A stretch of DNA of 58,461 nucleotides from Bacteroidia bacterium (GTDB lineage: Bacteria; Bacteroidota; Bacteroidia; UKL13-3): the NCBI GenBank assembly GCA_021740845.1, contig JAIOYZ010000025.1:1-58461 (forward strand), given 5' to 3'. The translations under genes and the position numbers were made by a program. The notes beneath the pieces were generated by a model. The model was not told the origin of the DNA. It saw only the letters and a program-made list of their open reading frames with translations, and ran no database searches. Below, in pieces: positions 34,105 to 44,111 of the stretch (its first letter is position 1; each line of letters opens with the position of its first letter).

Positions 34105-37100
34105 CTACAACAAATGGTTTTCTTAAAAGGCTTCCATCATTAGAAACCATTTCTAAATAATATTTACCATTCGCTAAATCAAAATCTAATTCTAACTTCT
34201 GGTAAGCTGTATTTGCTAAAACCTTTGAACCTACTACCCTTCCTAATAAATCAATTATGTTAATTTGTTTAGTTTTGGTTTGAACCGAACCTAAATCTAA
34301 AATAAATTGCCCTGAATTAGGATTCGGATAAATTTGAATCAACTCCTTTTGGTTCAAACCTACTAAACCTGCCGCAGGCGCACAATTACTATCCAATTGA
34401 ACAATCACAGGAATAGAGTATAAATGGGTACATCCCAAATTAGTTGTGGCAGTTAAGCTTACAGTATAAGTTCCTATATTCGGATATTTTTTACCATAAA
34501 TAGAGTTTTGAAGAGTATCAATATTTCCATCCCCAAAATCCCATTGATAATTAGTTATCCAACCAATTCCTGTTAAATAAGACGAATTAATGAAATTGAA
34601 ATTTTGTTGACTTATACATTGAACAGTATCGTTTATTGAAAATAATGCCGTGGGTGTTGGTTTTCCAGCTGCAGTAACTTTAACAATAATGGTATCAGAA
34701 ATCCCTATGCATCCTAAATCATTTATAGCTACCATTACCGTTGCATAATATCCTGTATCTAAATATGCGTGGAAAGTAGAAGGAGTTTTTGTTTGATTAG
34801 AAACCTGGCCATCTCCAAAACTCCAATAAAATTGTGTTCCATTTGGTGAGGTACTCACAAAATTAACCCCTGTTTGGCATGCTGAAGAAATTACTTCAGT
34901 GTGCAAATAAGTAGCAATTGGGCCAGTACTGCTATTTACCACAATACTATCCGAATATGTTTTTGTACATCCACTTTCACTTTTTGCTGTCATAGTTACC
35001 TTGCGCTTTCCATCAAATGAAAAATAGTAAACAGGATTAACATTTGTTGAGGTGTCCTCTCCAGCAAAATCCCATAGGTATTGAATTGGTGATGCATCAG
35101 ACGCCTCCATGGCAGAGAAAAACTCTACCGACCTATCACAATTGCTTGATCTGCTTGAAAAACCACCATTGATATCGCTTACCTTAAAAAACTGAATGGC
35201 TGTATCTATACAGTTGTTTGCAACCGAAACAATTCTTAATTGGTGATCACCCCAACCCAATCCCGTAAAGCTAACTGGGGTTGAAAAACTATTAAATGGA
35301 TCGGTATCTAAACTTAAAGAATATGAATTTCCTCCAGTGCTTGTATTTGTTATAATACGGGCATCCGAGCAGTAATCACTAGCGGTTACAGATGCTGAAG
35401 CAATGGTTCCTTTATCACCTAATACACTATCTAATACTGATTGAGAAGTACATAAACCACCCGAACTAACTTGCAATAAAACGTGGCAATATTCTATTGA
35501 ATCAAAGGTGACTTTAGCGCTTGCCGTATTTATTCCAGTTGCATTTCCCGAACCAAAAACCCATTGGTAAGTATATAAATCACCTATGTCATTTGCCTCA
35601 AAAAGAAATTCGTTGCTGCAATTATTCTTGGTATAGGAGTACGTAGCACTTGGATTACTTAAAACTGTTATTGTTTTGGTAGTTTGTTCAAGTCCATTTA
35701 TTTTTAAAACTACTTCATAAACTCCATCTTTTGCGTAGAGATGTGTAGGTGAAGCTAAATTAGAAGTATCTCCATCCCCAAAATCCCAAAGATAGCTGCT
35801 AGCTAATGTTGAGGAATCTACAAAATTAACCAACCTATTTGCACAGGTGTTTAATTCAACCCCAAATTTTGCAAAAGGAATTGGATAAACTATTACTTGT
35901 TTACTTGTAGAATCTATACATCCTGTTGAAGCCAAAACAACTAAGGTTACATTAAATGTATCTGGTACCAAATAGTTTTTACCAAAAACATAATTATTTA
36001 CAGAATCCACCATTCCATCACCCAAATACCATATGTACTTCTGAATCCAACCAGCATTTAGCGTTTTAGATGTATTAATAAAATTAAAACTATTTGAAGG
36101 TAATGCCTGAATAGGTTTACTGTTAGAAAAGGATGCTACAGGGCCATAAGCACTAGGAGAAACATATACACTTTGGGTTTTAGTGCTAAAACAACTACCC
36201 ATATTAGTAGTTAATGAAACACTTACCCAACCTGTATCGTAAAAACTCTTAATCGGATTCTTTTGGTTCGAACCATTACCATCTCCAAAATTCCAAGAAT
36301 AAATCATTCCACTTCCACCACCAGTTGTTGAATCGTAAAATTGAAATTTATTTTCACAAATACTTGGAACCAAATAAGCACTAAAATTAGGCTTCAAATT
36401 AGTGGTTCCTGAACCAACCAAAACTTCTTTGTTTGTGCTTACCGTGCAACCACTGCTTGAGGTTACCATTAAAGAAACGGTATCAATTCCAGCTATTCCA
36501 AAATCAAAAGACGGATTAACATCAACTGAATTACCTTTGCTTGGTTTTCCAAACGACCAATAATATTTAAGTGCGCCATTATCCGTTGCTGAAGATGTAT
36601 TTGTAAACGATACAACTTGATTGCAAGAACTAGAATTGGAAATAAAGGATGGAATAGGACTTGAAATAAAAAACTCCTTAAATGTGGTATCGAAACAAGT
36701 TCCATTATTAACAGCAATTCTGGCAACGTGAAAACCTATACTCAAATTCGTTAAATCTATGCTTGATCCTATAGGTGCGAAAGTGTCTGCATCCAAATTA
36801 TAGGTGGCGGTAAGAGACGAATTACTCAAATTAGTAATCGTTCTAGAATTAGCACAATAATTCCCAAAAGGTGGTGTTAAATCCATTTTGGCAATAGCTG
36901 CCTCAGAGGCCAATTCTGGAGTGAAATTCAAAACAGATGGACTCATTCCACACCTGCCATAAGAGAAGACCATTACAAAAACGCTTGTATTTCCAGGTTT
37001 TGTAAAGTACCTAGTTGGGTTTTGAAGATTAGTGCTATTACCATAACTAGTGGTATCAAAAACCCAAGTATAATTTAAGTTTTGTCCAGCCAATGGCCCC

Positions 37101-40100
37101 AAAAACGTATATTGATTATTGCAATTTTTGGTATAACTAATACTAGGAACAAACGGTGTGGTTGCCACCGTAACATCTTTTGAATAACTAATGGTTCCGT
37201 TTATTGTTAGCCTAACAGTATAAATACTATCTTTTAAATATGTATGATTTGGATTCACCAACGTAGAGGTATCACCATCTCCAAACTCCCAAAGGTAACT
37301 TGTTGCCAAAGTAGAAGAATCCTCAAATTGAACATCTCTATTTGAACAACTATTGTTTACATAGTTAAATTTAGCACTTACAATTTGCTTAACATCTACC
37401 GTTTGAGAAGAAATATCAATACAGCCTACACTAGATTTTGATGCCAAAGTAATCGTATAAATTCCTGGCGAATTAAACTTCTTATTATAAATGCTATTAT
37501 TACTCGAATCCACGGTTCCGTCACCAAACGACCAGTAATATTTGGAATTATATCCTGGATTTAAATGTTTAGAAAGGTTGTAAAAGTTGAAACTTTGAAC
37601 ATCAAAAAATTGAGATGGATTTGAAATACTAAACTTAGAAATTGGCCCGCTAGAAACAGAAGAAATATAAACAGGCAATGTAATAGAAGAGGAACAAGTT
37701 GCTTTAGTAACTGTAAGTTTCACTGATACCAAACCTGTATCAGCAAATCCTTTACTCGGGTTCAATAAATTAGAAAACGTAGTATCTCCAAAATCCCAAG
37801 TATAACTTCCTCCATTTCCATTAAAGGTAGTATTAGTAAACTGAACTTGGTTCGAACAGATGGACGAAGGAATAGAATAGGTGAAATTTGCCGTGGGTCC
37901 AGTTCCAGAACCAACTAAAACGCTCTTTTTTAAATTAGAGGTACAACCACTAGTTGCAGTTACTTGCAATTGAACGGTGTCTACGCCAGGCACACCAAAA
38001 TTAAATGTTGGAATGGCTAGGGTAGATGTACCTTTAGATGGTGATCCAAAAACCCAAAAATAGCTAGGTGAACCAAATTCTACAGTCGATGAATTTGAAA
38101 ACGATAATTCTTGGTTACAAATATTACTTACCTCCACAAAATTGGCAGTTGCATTAGAAATTGCAAAACTTGCACTACTAGTATCATAACAAGAACTATC
38201 GTGTGCTGCCAATTTTACTAAATGTGACCCAATAGAAAGTAAATTTAAATTAACTGGTGCGCTAATGCTTGTAAAGGCTCCACCATCTAAACTATACATA
38301 AATACATTTCCAGACCCCGTACTTGTGTTGGTAAGAATTCTTGATGTAGAACAAAAATTATTTGAGGGTGCAGAAATGTTTAGGGAAGAAGTAACTCCCA
38401 CCTTTAAAGCATTTGTGTTAAACACCAATGGACTTGCAACCGCCAAACATCTACCCTGGGCAGATACAGATAAATCAATACTTGTACTACCAGAAAAATT
38501 AAATGATACTTTGGGTTGAACAATTGTATCTCCAGAATAAGTGGTTCCTGGTTCAAATCCCCAAGCATATGTATATCCGTATCCTACAGGAGCACCTGTA
38601 AGTGTATAAACAAAATTGCAAGAAGAAATAGGTGTTATTGATCCAATTACAGGTGTGGTTGCAACATATACAGTATCCGTAGAAATAGGCCCAGAGCCAT
38701 TTATTTGCAACTTAACAATATACACACTATCCTTAGAATATATATGAAAAGGACTTGTTAAACTAGATGTTGTACCATCACCAAAATCCCAATGCCAAGC
38801 AGTATCTAAAATTGAATTGTTTGTAAATTGAACTCCTCTATTTGAACAAGAATTGGGTGTATAATTAAATCTTGAAGTAGGTGTACCATACACATCTATT
38901 TTTAATACTTTATTATAGGAGCAATTGCCACTTTTTGCAGTAACAGTAAATGTGTTTGAACCAATTTGAGTTGGCTTACCTGTAATATTTCCTAAAATTG
39001 AATCAAGACTTAATCCATTAGGTAAAACGCCACTACTGATTTTCCAAATTGGAGGTGCTAATAATCCTGAAATTAAAAAGTTTTCATTATAGTCAAATCC
39101 AACATTACCATTAGAAAGCGCAGAAGTTAATATCAAAACATTAGGATCACAATTTCTAACCCCAACGACTGGAATTAATAAATCAGATGCACTTGTGGCA
39201 ACAATTCTTATTGAGCCTATGTAATTTCCAGATAGCAAATTCGCTTTGAACCGAACCCAAATATTCTTAAAAATCTCCCCGTTATTAGGGTTTAAAATCA
39301 AAGTATCAACAAAGCCTGAAGAATTATTCAATGATATTTCAAAACCATTTGGAGCGTATATTTCAACGGAACTAATTAAACTTCTACCTTCAAAAGAAAA
39401 AGCTTTAACAGGCAATTGGCTATTTCCAATTGTACTGTAAAATGTATCCAAAACAACTATAGATGACCTCTTAATCCTATTATTCCAGGCATCGCCAATA
39501 ATCCAAGCTCCTTGCTTATTTTTAACAATACTATAAGGATTTGCCAATTGTACCTCAGCAGCCACACCAATATTATTTCCCCAATTTCCACCACCAATAA
39601 AGGTACTAACCCAATTTGCCGAATTAGAAATCCTTCTTATTCTATTATTACCCTTATCAGCAACTATAACATCATTGTTTTGGTCAACAAAAATCCCACT
39701 TGGGTTAGAGAATTCTGCTAAATAGGAAATTGTATCCTTAAATCCTGCAGCTCCAGTACCTGCAAATGTGCTAGTAATACCAGTTGAAGTTACTTTCCTA
39801 ATGAGGTTATTTCCATAATCTGCTACATATACATTTCCAGATAAATCTAAAGCCACCCCAGTAGGTAAAGAAAATTGTGCTACACTAGAAATCCCATTTG
39901 TATTACCACCAGCTCCAGTACCAGCCAAAGTACTAACCACTCCTGAACTAATTTTCCTAATTTTATGATTGTATTGATCTGCCACATAAAAATTTCCAAA
40001 CCCATCTGTGGCAATACCAGTTGGAAAATTAAACCTAGCCGTTGTCAATGAGCCATCAATACTTCCTATAAATCCATCACCAGCAAAAGTTGAAACCAAG

Positions 40101-40525
40101 CCAGATGGCGTAATTTTTCTAATTCTGTTATTAAATTGATCAGCAACATAAACATTACCTGCAAAATCACAGGTAATTCCAGTTGGATTATTAAATTTTG
40201 CTGTTGTTCCTGAACCATCTAAAAAACCAGCGGAACCATTACCTGCAAATGTAGTAACCACTCCTGTTGAGGTAATTTTTCGAATTAGGTGATTAGCAAA
40301 ATCAGCTACATAATAATTACCAAAAGTATCTGCACAAACGCCAGTAGGTAAATTAAATTGAGCATTTATTCCAACACCATTAGCCGAACCTTGAGTACTT
40401 CCAGCCACAATCGAAATTCGATTTGCATCCAAACTTAAAGTTTGTCCATTCGAATTTCTGTAATCAAGCCCTACCAATAGCAAACTCAGAAAGAGTAGCT
40501 TTGAAAACGGGTAAAAATAGTTCAT
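34097..40525 (-). CDS. giant NHL/PKD-repeat surface protein with T9SS C-terminus
   Basis: A 2142-residue exported protein. The ATG at 40525 (MNYFYPFSKLLFLSLLLVGL signal) is preferred over a start at 40570. Residues about 30-350 are a six-repeat NHL beta-propeller (NHLIRKIT, NNRIRKITPSG, NHKIRKISSG). About 460-545 is a putative-Ig/cadherin-like unit. Residues about 548-2055 are three super-repeats of some 500 residues, each made of several PKD domains (WDFGDGTTS, WEFGDGDTS, WDFGDGDTS lead each repeat). The C-terminal 80 residues are T9SS (IQIYPNPNSGQFILDLG). Probably a surface adhesin or gliding-type protein. Confidence 0.88.
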   Translation of the reverse strand: MNYFYPFSKLLFLSLLLVGLDYRNSNGQTLSLDANRISIVAGSTQGSANGVGINAQFNLPTGVCADTFGNYYVADFANHLIRKITSTGVVTTFAGNGSAGFLDGSGTTAKFNNPTGITCDFAGNVYVADQFNNRIRKITPSGLVSTFAGDGFIGSIDGSLTTARFNFPTGIATDGFGNFYVADQYNHKIRKISSGVVSTLAGTGAGGNTNGISSVAQFSLPTGVALDLSGNVYVADYGNNLIRKVTSTGITSTFAGTGAAGFKDTISYLAEFSNPSGIFVDQNNDVIVADKGNNRIRRISNSANWVSTFIGGGNWGNNIGVAAEVQLANPYSIVKNKQGAWIIGDAWNNRIKRSSIVVLDTFYSTIGNSQLPVKAFSFEGRSLISSVEIYAPNGFEISLNNSSGFVDTLILNPNNGEIFKNIWVRFKANLLSGNYIGSIRIVATSASDLLIPVVGVRNCDPNVLILTSALSNGNVGFDYNENFLISGLLAPPIWKISSGVLPNGLSLDSILGNITGKPTQIGSNTFTVTAKSGNCSYNKVLKIDVYGTPTSRFNYTPNSCSNRGVQFTNNSILDTAWHWDFGDGTTSSLTSPFHIYSKDSVYIVKLQINGSGPISTDTVYVATTPVIGSITPISSCNFVYTLTGAPVGYGYTYAWGFEPGTTYSGDTIVQPKVSFNFSGSTSIDLSVSAQGRCLAVASPLVFNTNALKVGVTSSLNISAPSNNFCSTSRILTNTSTGSGNVFMYSLDGGAFTSISAPVNLNLLSIGSHLVKLAAHDSSCYDTSSASFAISNATANFVEVSNICNQELSFSNSSTVEFGSPSYFWVFGSPSKGTSTLAIPTFNFGVPGVDTVQLQVTATSGCTSNLKKSVLVGSGTGPTANFTYSIPSSICSNQVQFTNTTFNGNGGSYTWDFGDTTFSNLLNPSKGFADTGLVSVKLTVTKATCSSSITLPVYISSVSSGPISKFSISNPSQFFDVQSFNFYNLSKHLNPGYNSKYYWSFGDGTVDSSNNSIYNKKFNSPGIYTITLASKSSVGCIDISSQTVDVKQIVSAKFNYVNNSCSNRDVQFEDSSTLATSYLWEFGDGDTSTLVNPNHTYLKDSIYTVRLTINGTISYSKDVTVATTPFVPSISYTKNCNNQYTFLGPLAGQNLNYTWVFDTTSYGNSTNLQNPTRYFTKPGNTSVFVMVFSYGRCGMSPSVLNFTPELASEAAIAKMDLTPPFGNYCANSRTITNLSNSSLTATYNLDADTFAPIGSSIDLTNLSIGFHVARIAVNNGTCFDTTFKEFFISSPIPSFISNSSSCNQVVSFTNTSSATDNGALKYYWSFGKPSKGNSVDVNPSFDFGIAGIDTVSLMVTSSSGCTVSTNKEVLVGSGTTNLKPNFSAYLVPSICENKFQFYDSTTGGGSGMIYSWNFGDGNGSNQKNPIKSFYDTGWVSVSLTTNMGSCFSTKTQSVYVSPSAYGPVASFSNSKPIQALPSNSFNFINTSKTLNAGWIQKYIWYLGDGMVDSVNNYVFGKNYLVPDTFNVTLVVLASTGCIDSTSKQVIVYPIPFAKFGVELNTCANRLVNFVDSSTLASSYLWDFGDGDTSNLASPTHLYAKDGVYEVVLKINGLEQTTKTITVLSNPSATYSYTKNNCSNEFLFEANDIGDLYTYQWVFGSGNATGINTASAKVTFDSIEYCHVLLQVSSGGLCTSQSVLDSVLGDKGTIASASVTASDYCSDARIITNTSTGGNSYSLSLDTDPFNSFSTPVSFTGLGWGDHQLRIVSVANNCIDTAIQFFKVSDINGGFSSRSSNCDRSVEFFSAMEASDASPIQYLWDFAGEDTSTNVNPVYYFSFDGKRKVTMTAKSESGCTKTYSDSIVVNSSTGPIATYLHTEVISSACQTGVNFVSTSPNGTQFYWSFGDGQVSNQTKTPSTFHAYLDTGYYATVMVAINDLGCIGISDTIIVKVTAAGKPTPTALFSINDTVQCISQQNFNFINSSYLTGIGWITNYQWDFGDGNIDTLQNSIYGKKYPNIGTYTVSLTATTNLGCTHLYSIPVIVQLDSNCAPAAGLVGLNQKELIQIYPNPNSGQFILDLGSVQTKTKQINIIDLLGRVVGSKVLANTAYQKLELDFDLANGKYYLEMVSNDGSLLRKPFVVVK

Positions 40526-40684
40526 AATAATATTTTTTTGAGTAAAGGTTAAGTACTCGAGTGTAAGCAAAATAATAAAGAAAAATAACTACCCTTATCA
40601 AATATGATTAATAGCTATTTATTAGGACAAATGGCTCAAATTCCATTATAAGTAACAAAATCACTTACAGGAAAAAGTGCAAAA

Positions 40685-40713
40685 AAAAACCCGAATGAAA
40701 CATTCGGGTTTTA
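40685..40713 (-). terminator. terminator of the ribosomal-protein operon
   Basis: AAAACCCGAATG-aaa-CATTCGGGTTTT, a perfect 12-bp stem, 15 bp downstream of rplQ. On the minus strand it runs into a T tract. Confidence 0.9.
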
Positions 40714-40728
40714 AATTTTATTTGATAA

Positions 40729-41208
40729 TTAGTTAGCCTCTTCAGGCGTTTCAGTAGCGATTGGAGCAGCGGTTTCGGTAACTTTTGTTTTACCTCTACG
40801 AGTTCTTTTGGCAGTACCAACTTTAGCAGTTTTATCTTTCAACAAGTTCTCATTGAAATCTACCAATTCAATAATTGCCATTTCAGCGTTATCTCCTTTA
40901 CGATTCATCAATTTCAAAACTCTGGTATAACCACCTGGTCTATCAGCAACTTTTCCTGCTATTGGCCCAAAAAGTTCTTTTATTGATTCCTTATTTTTCA
41001 AATAGCTAAATACTACACGACGTGAGTGTGTGCTATCATCTTTAGCTTTGCTTATCAAAGGCTCAACATATTTGCGGAGTTCTTTTGCCTTTGCTGTTGT
41101 AGTAGTAATACGCTTATTTATGATAAGCGAAGTAGCCATATTAGCTAATAACGCCTTACGGTGAGAAGCTGTTCTACCTAAGTGATTAAATGTTTTTCCG
41201 TGTCTCAT
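40729..41208 (-). CDS. rplQ: 50S ribosomal protein L17
   Basis: A 159-residue L17 ([40 protein letters not shown]). About 115 residues match the usual core, and a Lys/Thr/Glu-rich tail of some 35 residues ([16 protein letters not shown]) extends it, as is frequent in Bacteroidota. Last gene of the operon, 55 bp after rpoA and followed by the terminator. Confidence 0.96.
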   Translation of the reverse strand: MRHGKTFNHLGRTASHRKALLANMATSLIINKRITTTTAKAKELRKYVEPLISKAKDDSTHSRRVVFSYLKNKESIKELFGPIAGKVADRPGGYTRVLKLMNRKGDNAEMAIIELVDFNENLLKDKTAKVGTAKRTRRGKTKVTETAAPIATETPEEAN

Positions 41209-41263
41209 TTTTCTTTTTCGTATTAAATGCTACCTCAAGCAGCATCCGTCTCTTTCTTTTCTA

Positions 41264-42256
41264 TTAATCCTGATCCAATTTATATTTACTGATATCGATA
41301 CCAAAAGTTAAACCTTTGTCTCTAACCAATTCTTCCAATTCACTTAATGATTTCTTACCAAAGTTGCGGAATTTCAACAAATCAGCAATATCGTAAGAAA
41401 CTAATTCAGCCAATGATTTAATATCTGCAGCTTTTAAACAATTATATGCTCTAACAGATAAATCTAAATCCGACAAAGGTGTTTTTAAAATCTTGCGAAC
41501 ATGTAAGTAATTCTCATCAACTTCTTGAGTAGGTTCTTTAACCTGAGTATCAAGAGTAATTAACTCATCTGAGAACAACATGAAATGTTGAATTAAAATT
41601 TTAGCTGCTTCTTTCAACGCTTCTTCAGGATGAATAGAACCATCTGTCTCAATTTCAATTAATAATTTCTCATAATCTGTTCTTTGCTCAACACGGTAGT
41701 CCTCAACACTAAACTTAACGTTCTTAATTGGAGTATAAACCGAATCCATTGCAATAACACCAATCGCTGCATCCTTTGATTTGTTTTCATCAGCAGGAAC
41801 ATAGCCACGACCTTTATCTACAGTTAGTTCTATTTCTAAATGAACAAATGGCTCCATGTTACAAATTACTAAATCAGGGTTTAAAACCATGAAAGAGTTT
41901 GTATGCTTACCAATTTCACCGGCCAAAAATTGCTCCTGACCTTTAATATTGATATAAATTTTCTCATTATCAATACCATCCACAACACGTTTAAAACGTA
42001 CTTGCTTCAAGTTCATAATAACTTCAGTTATATCTTCAATTACACCCTTAAGTGTAGAAAACTCATGCTCAACACCAGTAATTTTAACTGAAGTAATAGC
42101 ATAACCTTCTAAAGAAGACAATAAGATCCTTCTTAATGAATTTCCAATAGTTACGCCATAGCCCTTTTCAAGCGGACGGAATTCGAACTGCCCAAAGAAC
42201 TCAGTGTCTTTGTGCATGATAACTTTATCTGGTTTTTGGAATGCAAGGATACCCAT
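41264..42256 (-). CDS. rpoA: RNA polymerase subunit alpha
   Basis: A 330-residue alpha subunit. The N-terminal assembly domain (residues 1-230; [20 protein letters not shown] near 34-53) is followed by a linker and the C-terminal DNA/activator-binding domain (250-320; [34 protein letters not shown]). Normal length. It lies between rpsD (21 bp) and rplQ, the classic alpha-operon place. Confidence 0.97.
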   Translation of the reverse strand: MGILAFQKPDKVIMHKDTEFFGQFEFRPLEKGYGVTIGNSLRRILLSSLEGYAITSVKITGVEHEFSTLKGVIEDITEVIMNLKQVRFKRVVDGIDNEKIYINIKGQEQFLAGEIGKHTNSFMVLNPDLVICNMEPFVHLEIELTVDKGRGYVPADENKSKDAAIGVIAMDSVYTPIKNVKFSVEDYRVEQRTDYEKLLIEIETDGSIHPEEALKEAAKILIQHFMLFSDELITLDTQVKEPTQEVDENYLHVRKILKTPLSDLDLSVRAYNCLKAADIKSLAELVSYDIADLLKFRNFGKKSLSELEELVRDKGLTFGIDISKYKLDQD

Positions 42257-42277
42257 TTATAATTCTTAATTAAATGA

Positions 42278-42886
42278 TTATTTAGAATACAATTCAACGA
42301 TTAACTGTTCTTTGATGTTTTCAGGAATCTGATCACGCTCAGGATAAGCCATGAAAGTACCAGATAAATCCTTTGTTTCAAAAGAAATCCAGTTAAATTT
42401 CTTAGGATTACTTGCAGCTACTGAACTGGTAATAACTTCAAGTGATTTTGATTTTTCACGAACAGAGATAATATCACCTGGCTTCAATTGGTAAGAAGGG
42501 ATGTTTACCAGTTTACCATTAACATTAATATGTCCATGAGCTACCAATTGACGTCCTTGGCTACGTGTTTGTGCCAATCCTAAACGGAAAACTGTATTAT
42601 CTAAACGCGACTCAAGGAATTTTAACAAATTTTCACCTGTAATACCTTTTTTACGCGCGGCCATTTCAAAAGTTTTGAAAAACTGACGCTCTAATACACC
42701 ATAAGTATACTTTGCTTTTTGCTTTTCATATAACTGAATGGCATATTCAGTTAATTTAGTTCTTCTACGAGAATTACCGTGTTGACCCGGAGGGGTCTGC
42801 CTTTTTTCGTAAGACTTATCAGGTCCAAAAATTGGATCCTTGAAACGTCTAGCGATTTTGGTCTTTGGTCCTATATATCTTGCCAT
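42278..42886 (-). CDS. rpsD: 30S ribosomal protein S4
   Basis: A 202-residue S4 ([41 protein letters not shown]4 RNA-binding domain near 92-155 with [18 protein letters not shown]). The N-terminal zinc-binding cysteines of C+ S4 are absent. S4 is an assembly initiator and an autoregulator of alpha operons in other bacteria; no leader was identified here. Confidence 0.97.
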   Translation of the reverse strand: MARYIGPKTKIARRFKDPIFGPDKSYEKRQTPPGQHGNSRRRTKLTEYAIQLYEKQKAKYTYGVLERQFFKTFEMAARKKGITGENLLKFLESRLDNTVFRLGLAQTRSQGRQLVAHGHINVNGKLVNIPSYQLKPGDIISVREKSKSLEVITSSVAASNPKKFNWISFETKDLSGTFMAYPERDQIPENIKEQLIVELYSK

Positions 42887-42904
42887 TGCTCTTCTTTTAT
42901 TAAA

Positions 42905-43297
42905 TTATACCCTACGTGCTTTAGGAGCACGACAACCATTGTGTGGTAATGGAGTAATATCTGTAATAGATAATACCTCTAAACCAGATGCTTGTAATGT
43001 TCTTATTGCAGAATCTCTTCCTGAACCTGGTCCTTTAATGAAAACATCAACCTTCTTCATACCTGCATCTACTGCAACTTTTGCACAATCGCCAGAAGCC
43101 AATTGAGCGGCATAGGGTGTATTTTTCTTAGAACCTCTAAATCCCATCTTACCTGCGGATGCCCAAGAAACCACTTGACCGGTTTGGTTGGTGATGGAGA
43201 TGATCACGTTATTGAAAGAAGCTTTAATATGAACTTGGCCATGGGCCTCAATACTTACTACTCTCTTCTTTGTAACTTTTTTATTATTCGCAGCCAT
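42905..43297 (-). CDS. rpsK: 30S ribosomal protein S11
   Basis: A 130-residue S11, of the small-subunit platform. Matches include [38 protein letters not shown] and the C-terminal [17 protein letters not shown] (the NGCR segment is universally conserved). Between rpsM (17 bp) and rpsD (18 bp). Confidence 0.97.
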   Translation of the reverse strand: MAANNKKVTKKRVVSIEAHGQVHIKASFNNVIISITNQTGQVVSWASAGKMGFRGSKKNTPYAAQLASGDCAKVAVDAGMKKVDVFIKGPGSGRDSAIRTLQASGLEVLSITDITPLPHNGCRAPKARRV

Positions 43298-43314
43298 TAT
43301 TCCTTATTTACTGA

Positions 43315-43692
43315 TTATTTAGTTACTTTTTTCTTACCTGCAACAGTCTTACGTTTTCCTTTACGGGTACGTGAGTTAGTACGAGTACGCTGTCCACGAA
43401 GAGGTAAACCCTTACGATGACGCAATCCACGGTAACATCCAATGTCCATCAAGCGTTTGATGTTCAATTGACGCTCCGAACGCAATTCACCTTCTACGGT
43501 AATTTTTTCGGTAACATACTTACGAATGGCATTCAACTCCTCGTCGTTCCAATCGTTTACTTTCTTGTCCAAATCAACTCCACTTTCGATTAAAATCCTC
43601 TGTGCAACTGAGCGTCCAATTCCGAAGATATAGGTCAAGCCTATTTCTCCTCTTTTGTTTTTGGGTAAATCTATACCTGCTATACGAGCCAT
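43315..43692 (-). CDS. rpsM: 30S ribosomal protein S13
   Basis: A 125-residue S13 ([40 protein letters not shown]; basic tail [20 protein letters not shown]). It contacts the tRNA in the P site and the L5 bridge. Begins 9 bp after rpmJ. Confidence 0.97.
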   Translation of the reverse strand: MARIAGIDLPKNKRGEIGLTYIFGIGRSVAQRILIESGVDLDKKVNDWNDEELNAIRKYVTEKITVEGELRSERQLNIKRLMDIGCYRGLRHRKGLPLRGQRTRTNSRTRKGKRKTVAGKKKVTK

Positions 43693-43701
43693 AATACTAT
43701 A

Positions 43702-43818
43702 TTATCCTTGACGTTGTTTAAACTTAGGGTTCTTTTTGTTAATTACGTAAACTCTTCCTTTACGTTTCACAATAATGCAGTCTTCACTGCGCTTTTTTAC
43801 CGATGCTCTGATCTTCAT
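43702..43818 (-). CDS. rpmJ: 50S ribosomal protein L36, zinc-free form
   Basis: A 38-residue L36 ([20 protein letters not shown], ending NPKFKQRQG) read directly from the minus strand. Of the C-C-C-H zinc ligands of the C+ form, only one Cys (residue 14) remains; the others are Ser, Asn and Phe, so this is the zinc-independent (C-) variant. Small but certain from its motif and its place between infA and rpsM. Confidence 0.95.
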   Translation of the reverse strand: MKIRASVKKRSEDCIIVKRKGRVYVINKKNPKFKQRQG

Positions 43819-43831
43819 TTTACCAGTTTTA

Positions 43832-44050
43832 TTACTTGTATCTGTAAATAATTCTTCCTTTTGAAAGGTCATATGGCGACATTTCTATCGACACTTTGTC
43901 TCCAGGTAAGATTTTAATATAATGCATTCTCATCTTACCTGAGATATGGGCAATCACCTCGTGCCCATTTTCTAACTGTACTCTAAACATCGCATTACTT
44001 AGCGATTCGGTTATTGTACCGTCTTGTTTTATTAACGACTGCTTTGGCAT
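43832..44050 (-). CDS. infA: translation initiation factor IF-1
   Basis: A 72-residue S1-like OB-fold protein ([59 protein letters not shown]), binding the A site of the 30S subunit during initiation. It is the first gene of the alpha-cluster part and has its own promoter-like element immediately upstream. No map (methionine aminopeptidase) lies between it and secY. Confidence 0.97.
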   Translation of the reverse strand: MPKQSLIKQDGTITESLSNAMFRVQLENGHEVIAHISGKMRMHYIKILPGDKVSIEMSPYDLSKGRIIYRYK

Positions 44051-44069
44051 ATTATCCGCAAAAGGGCAG

Positions 44070-44099
44070 CAAAAATAGGTAATTTTTTAATAATGTCAA
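44070..44099 (-). promoter_or_regulatory. internal promoter before infA
   Basis: On the minus strand TTG (44097-44099, within TTGACA), a 19-bp spacer, and TATTTTTG (44070-44077), an exact TAnnTTTG. The predicted start is about 15 nt before the infA ATG. It would drive infA, rpmJ, rpsM, rpsK, rpsD, rpoA and rplQ. Confidence 0.7.
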
Positions 44100-44111
44100 C
44101 GATTTCTTTTA

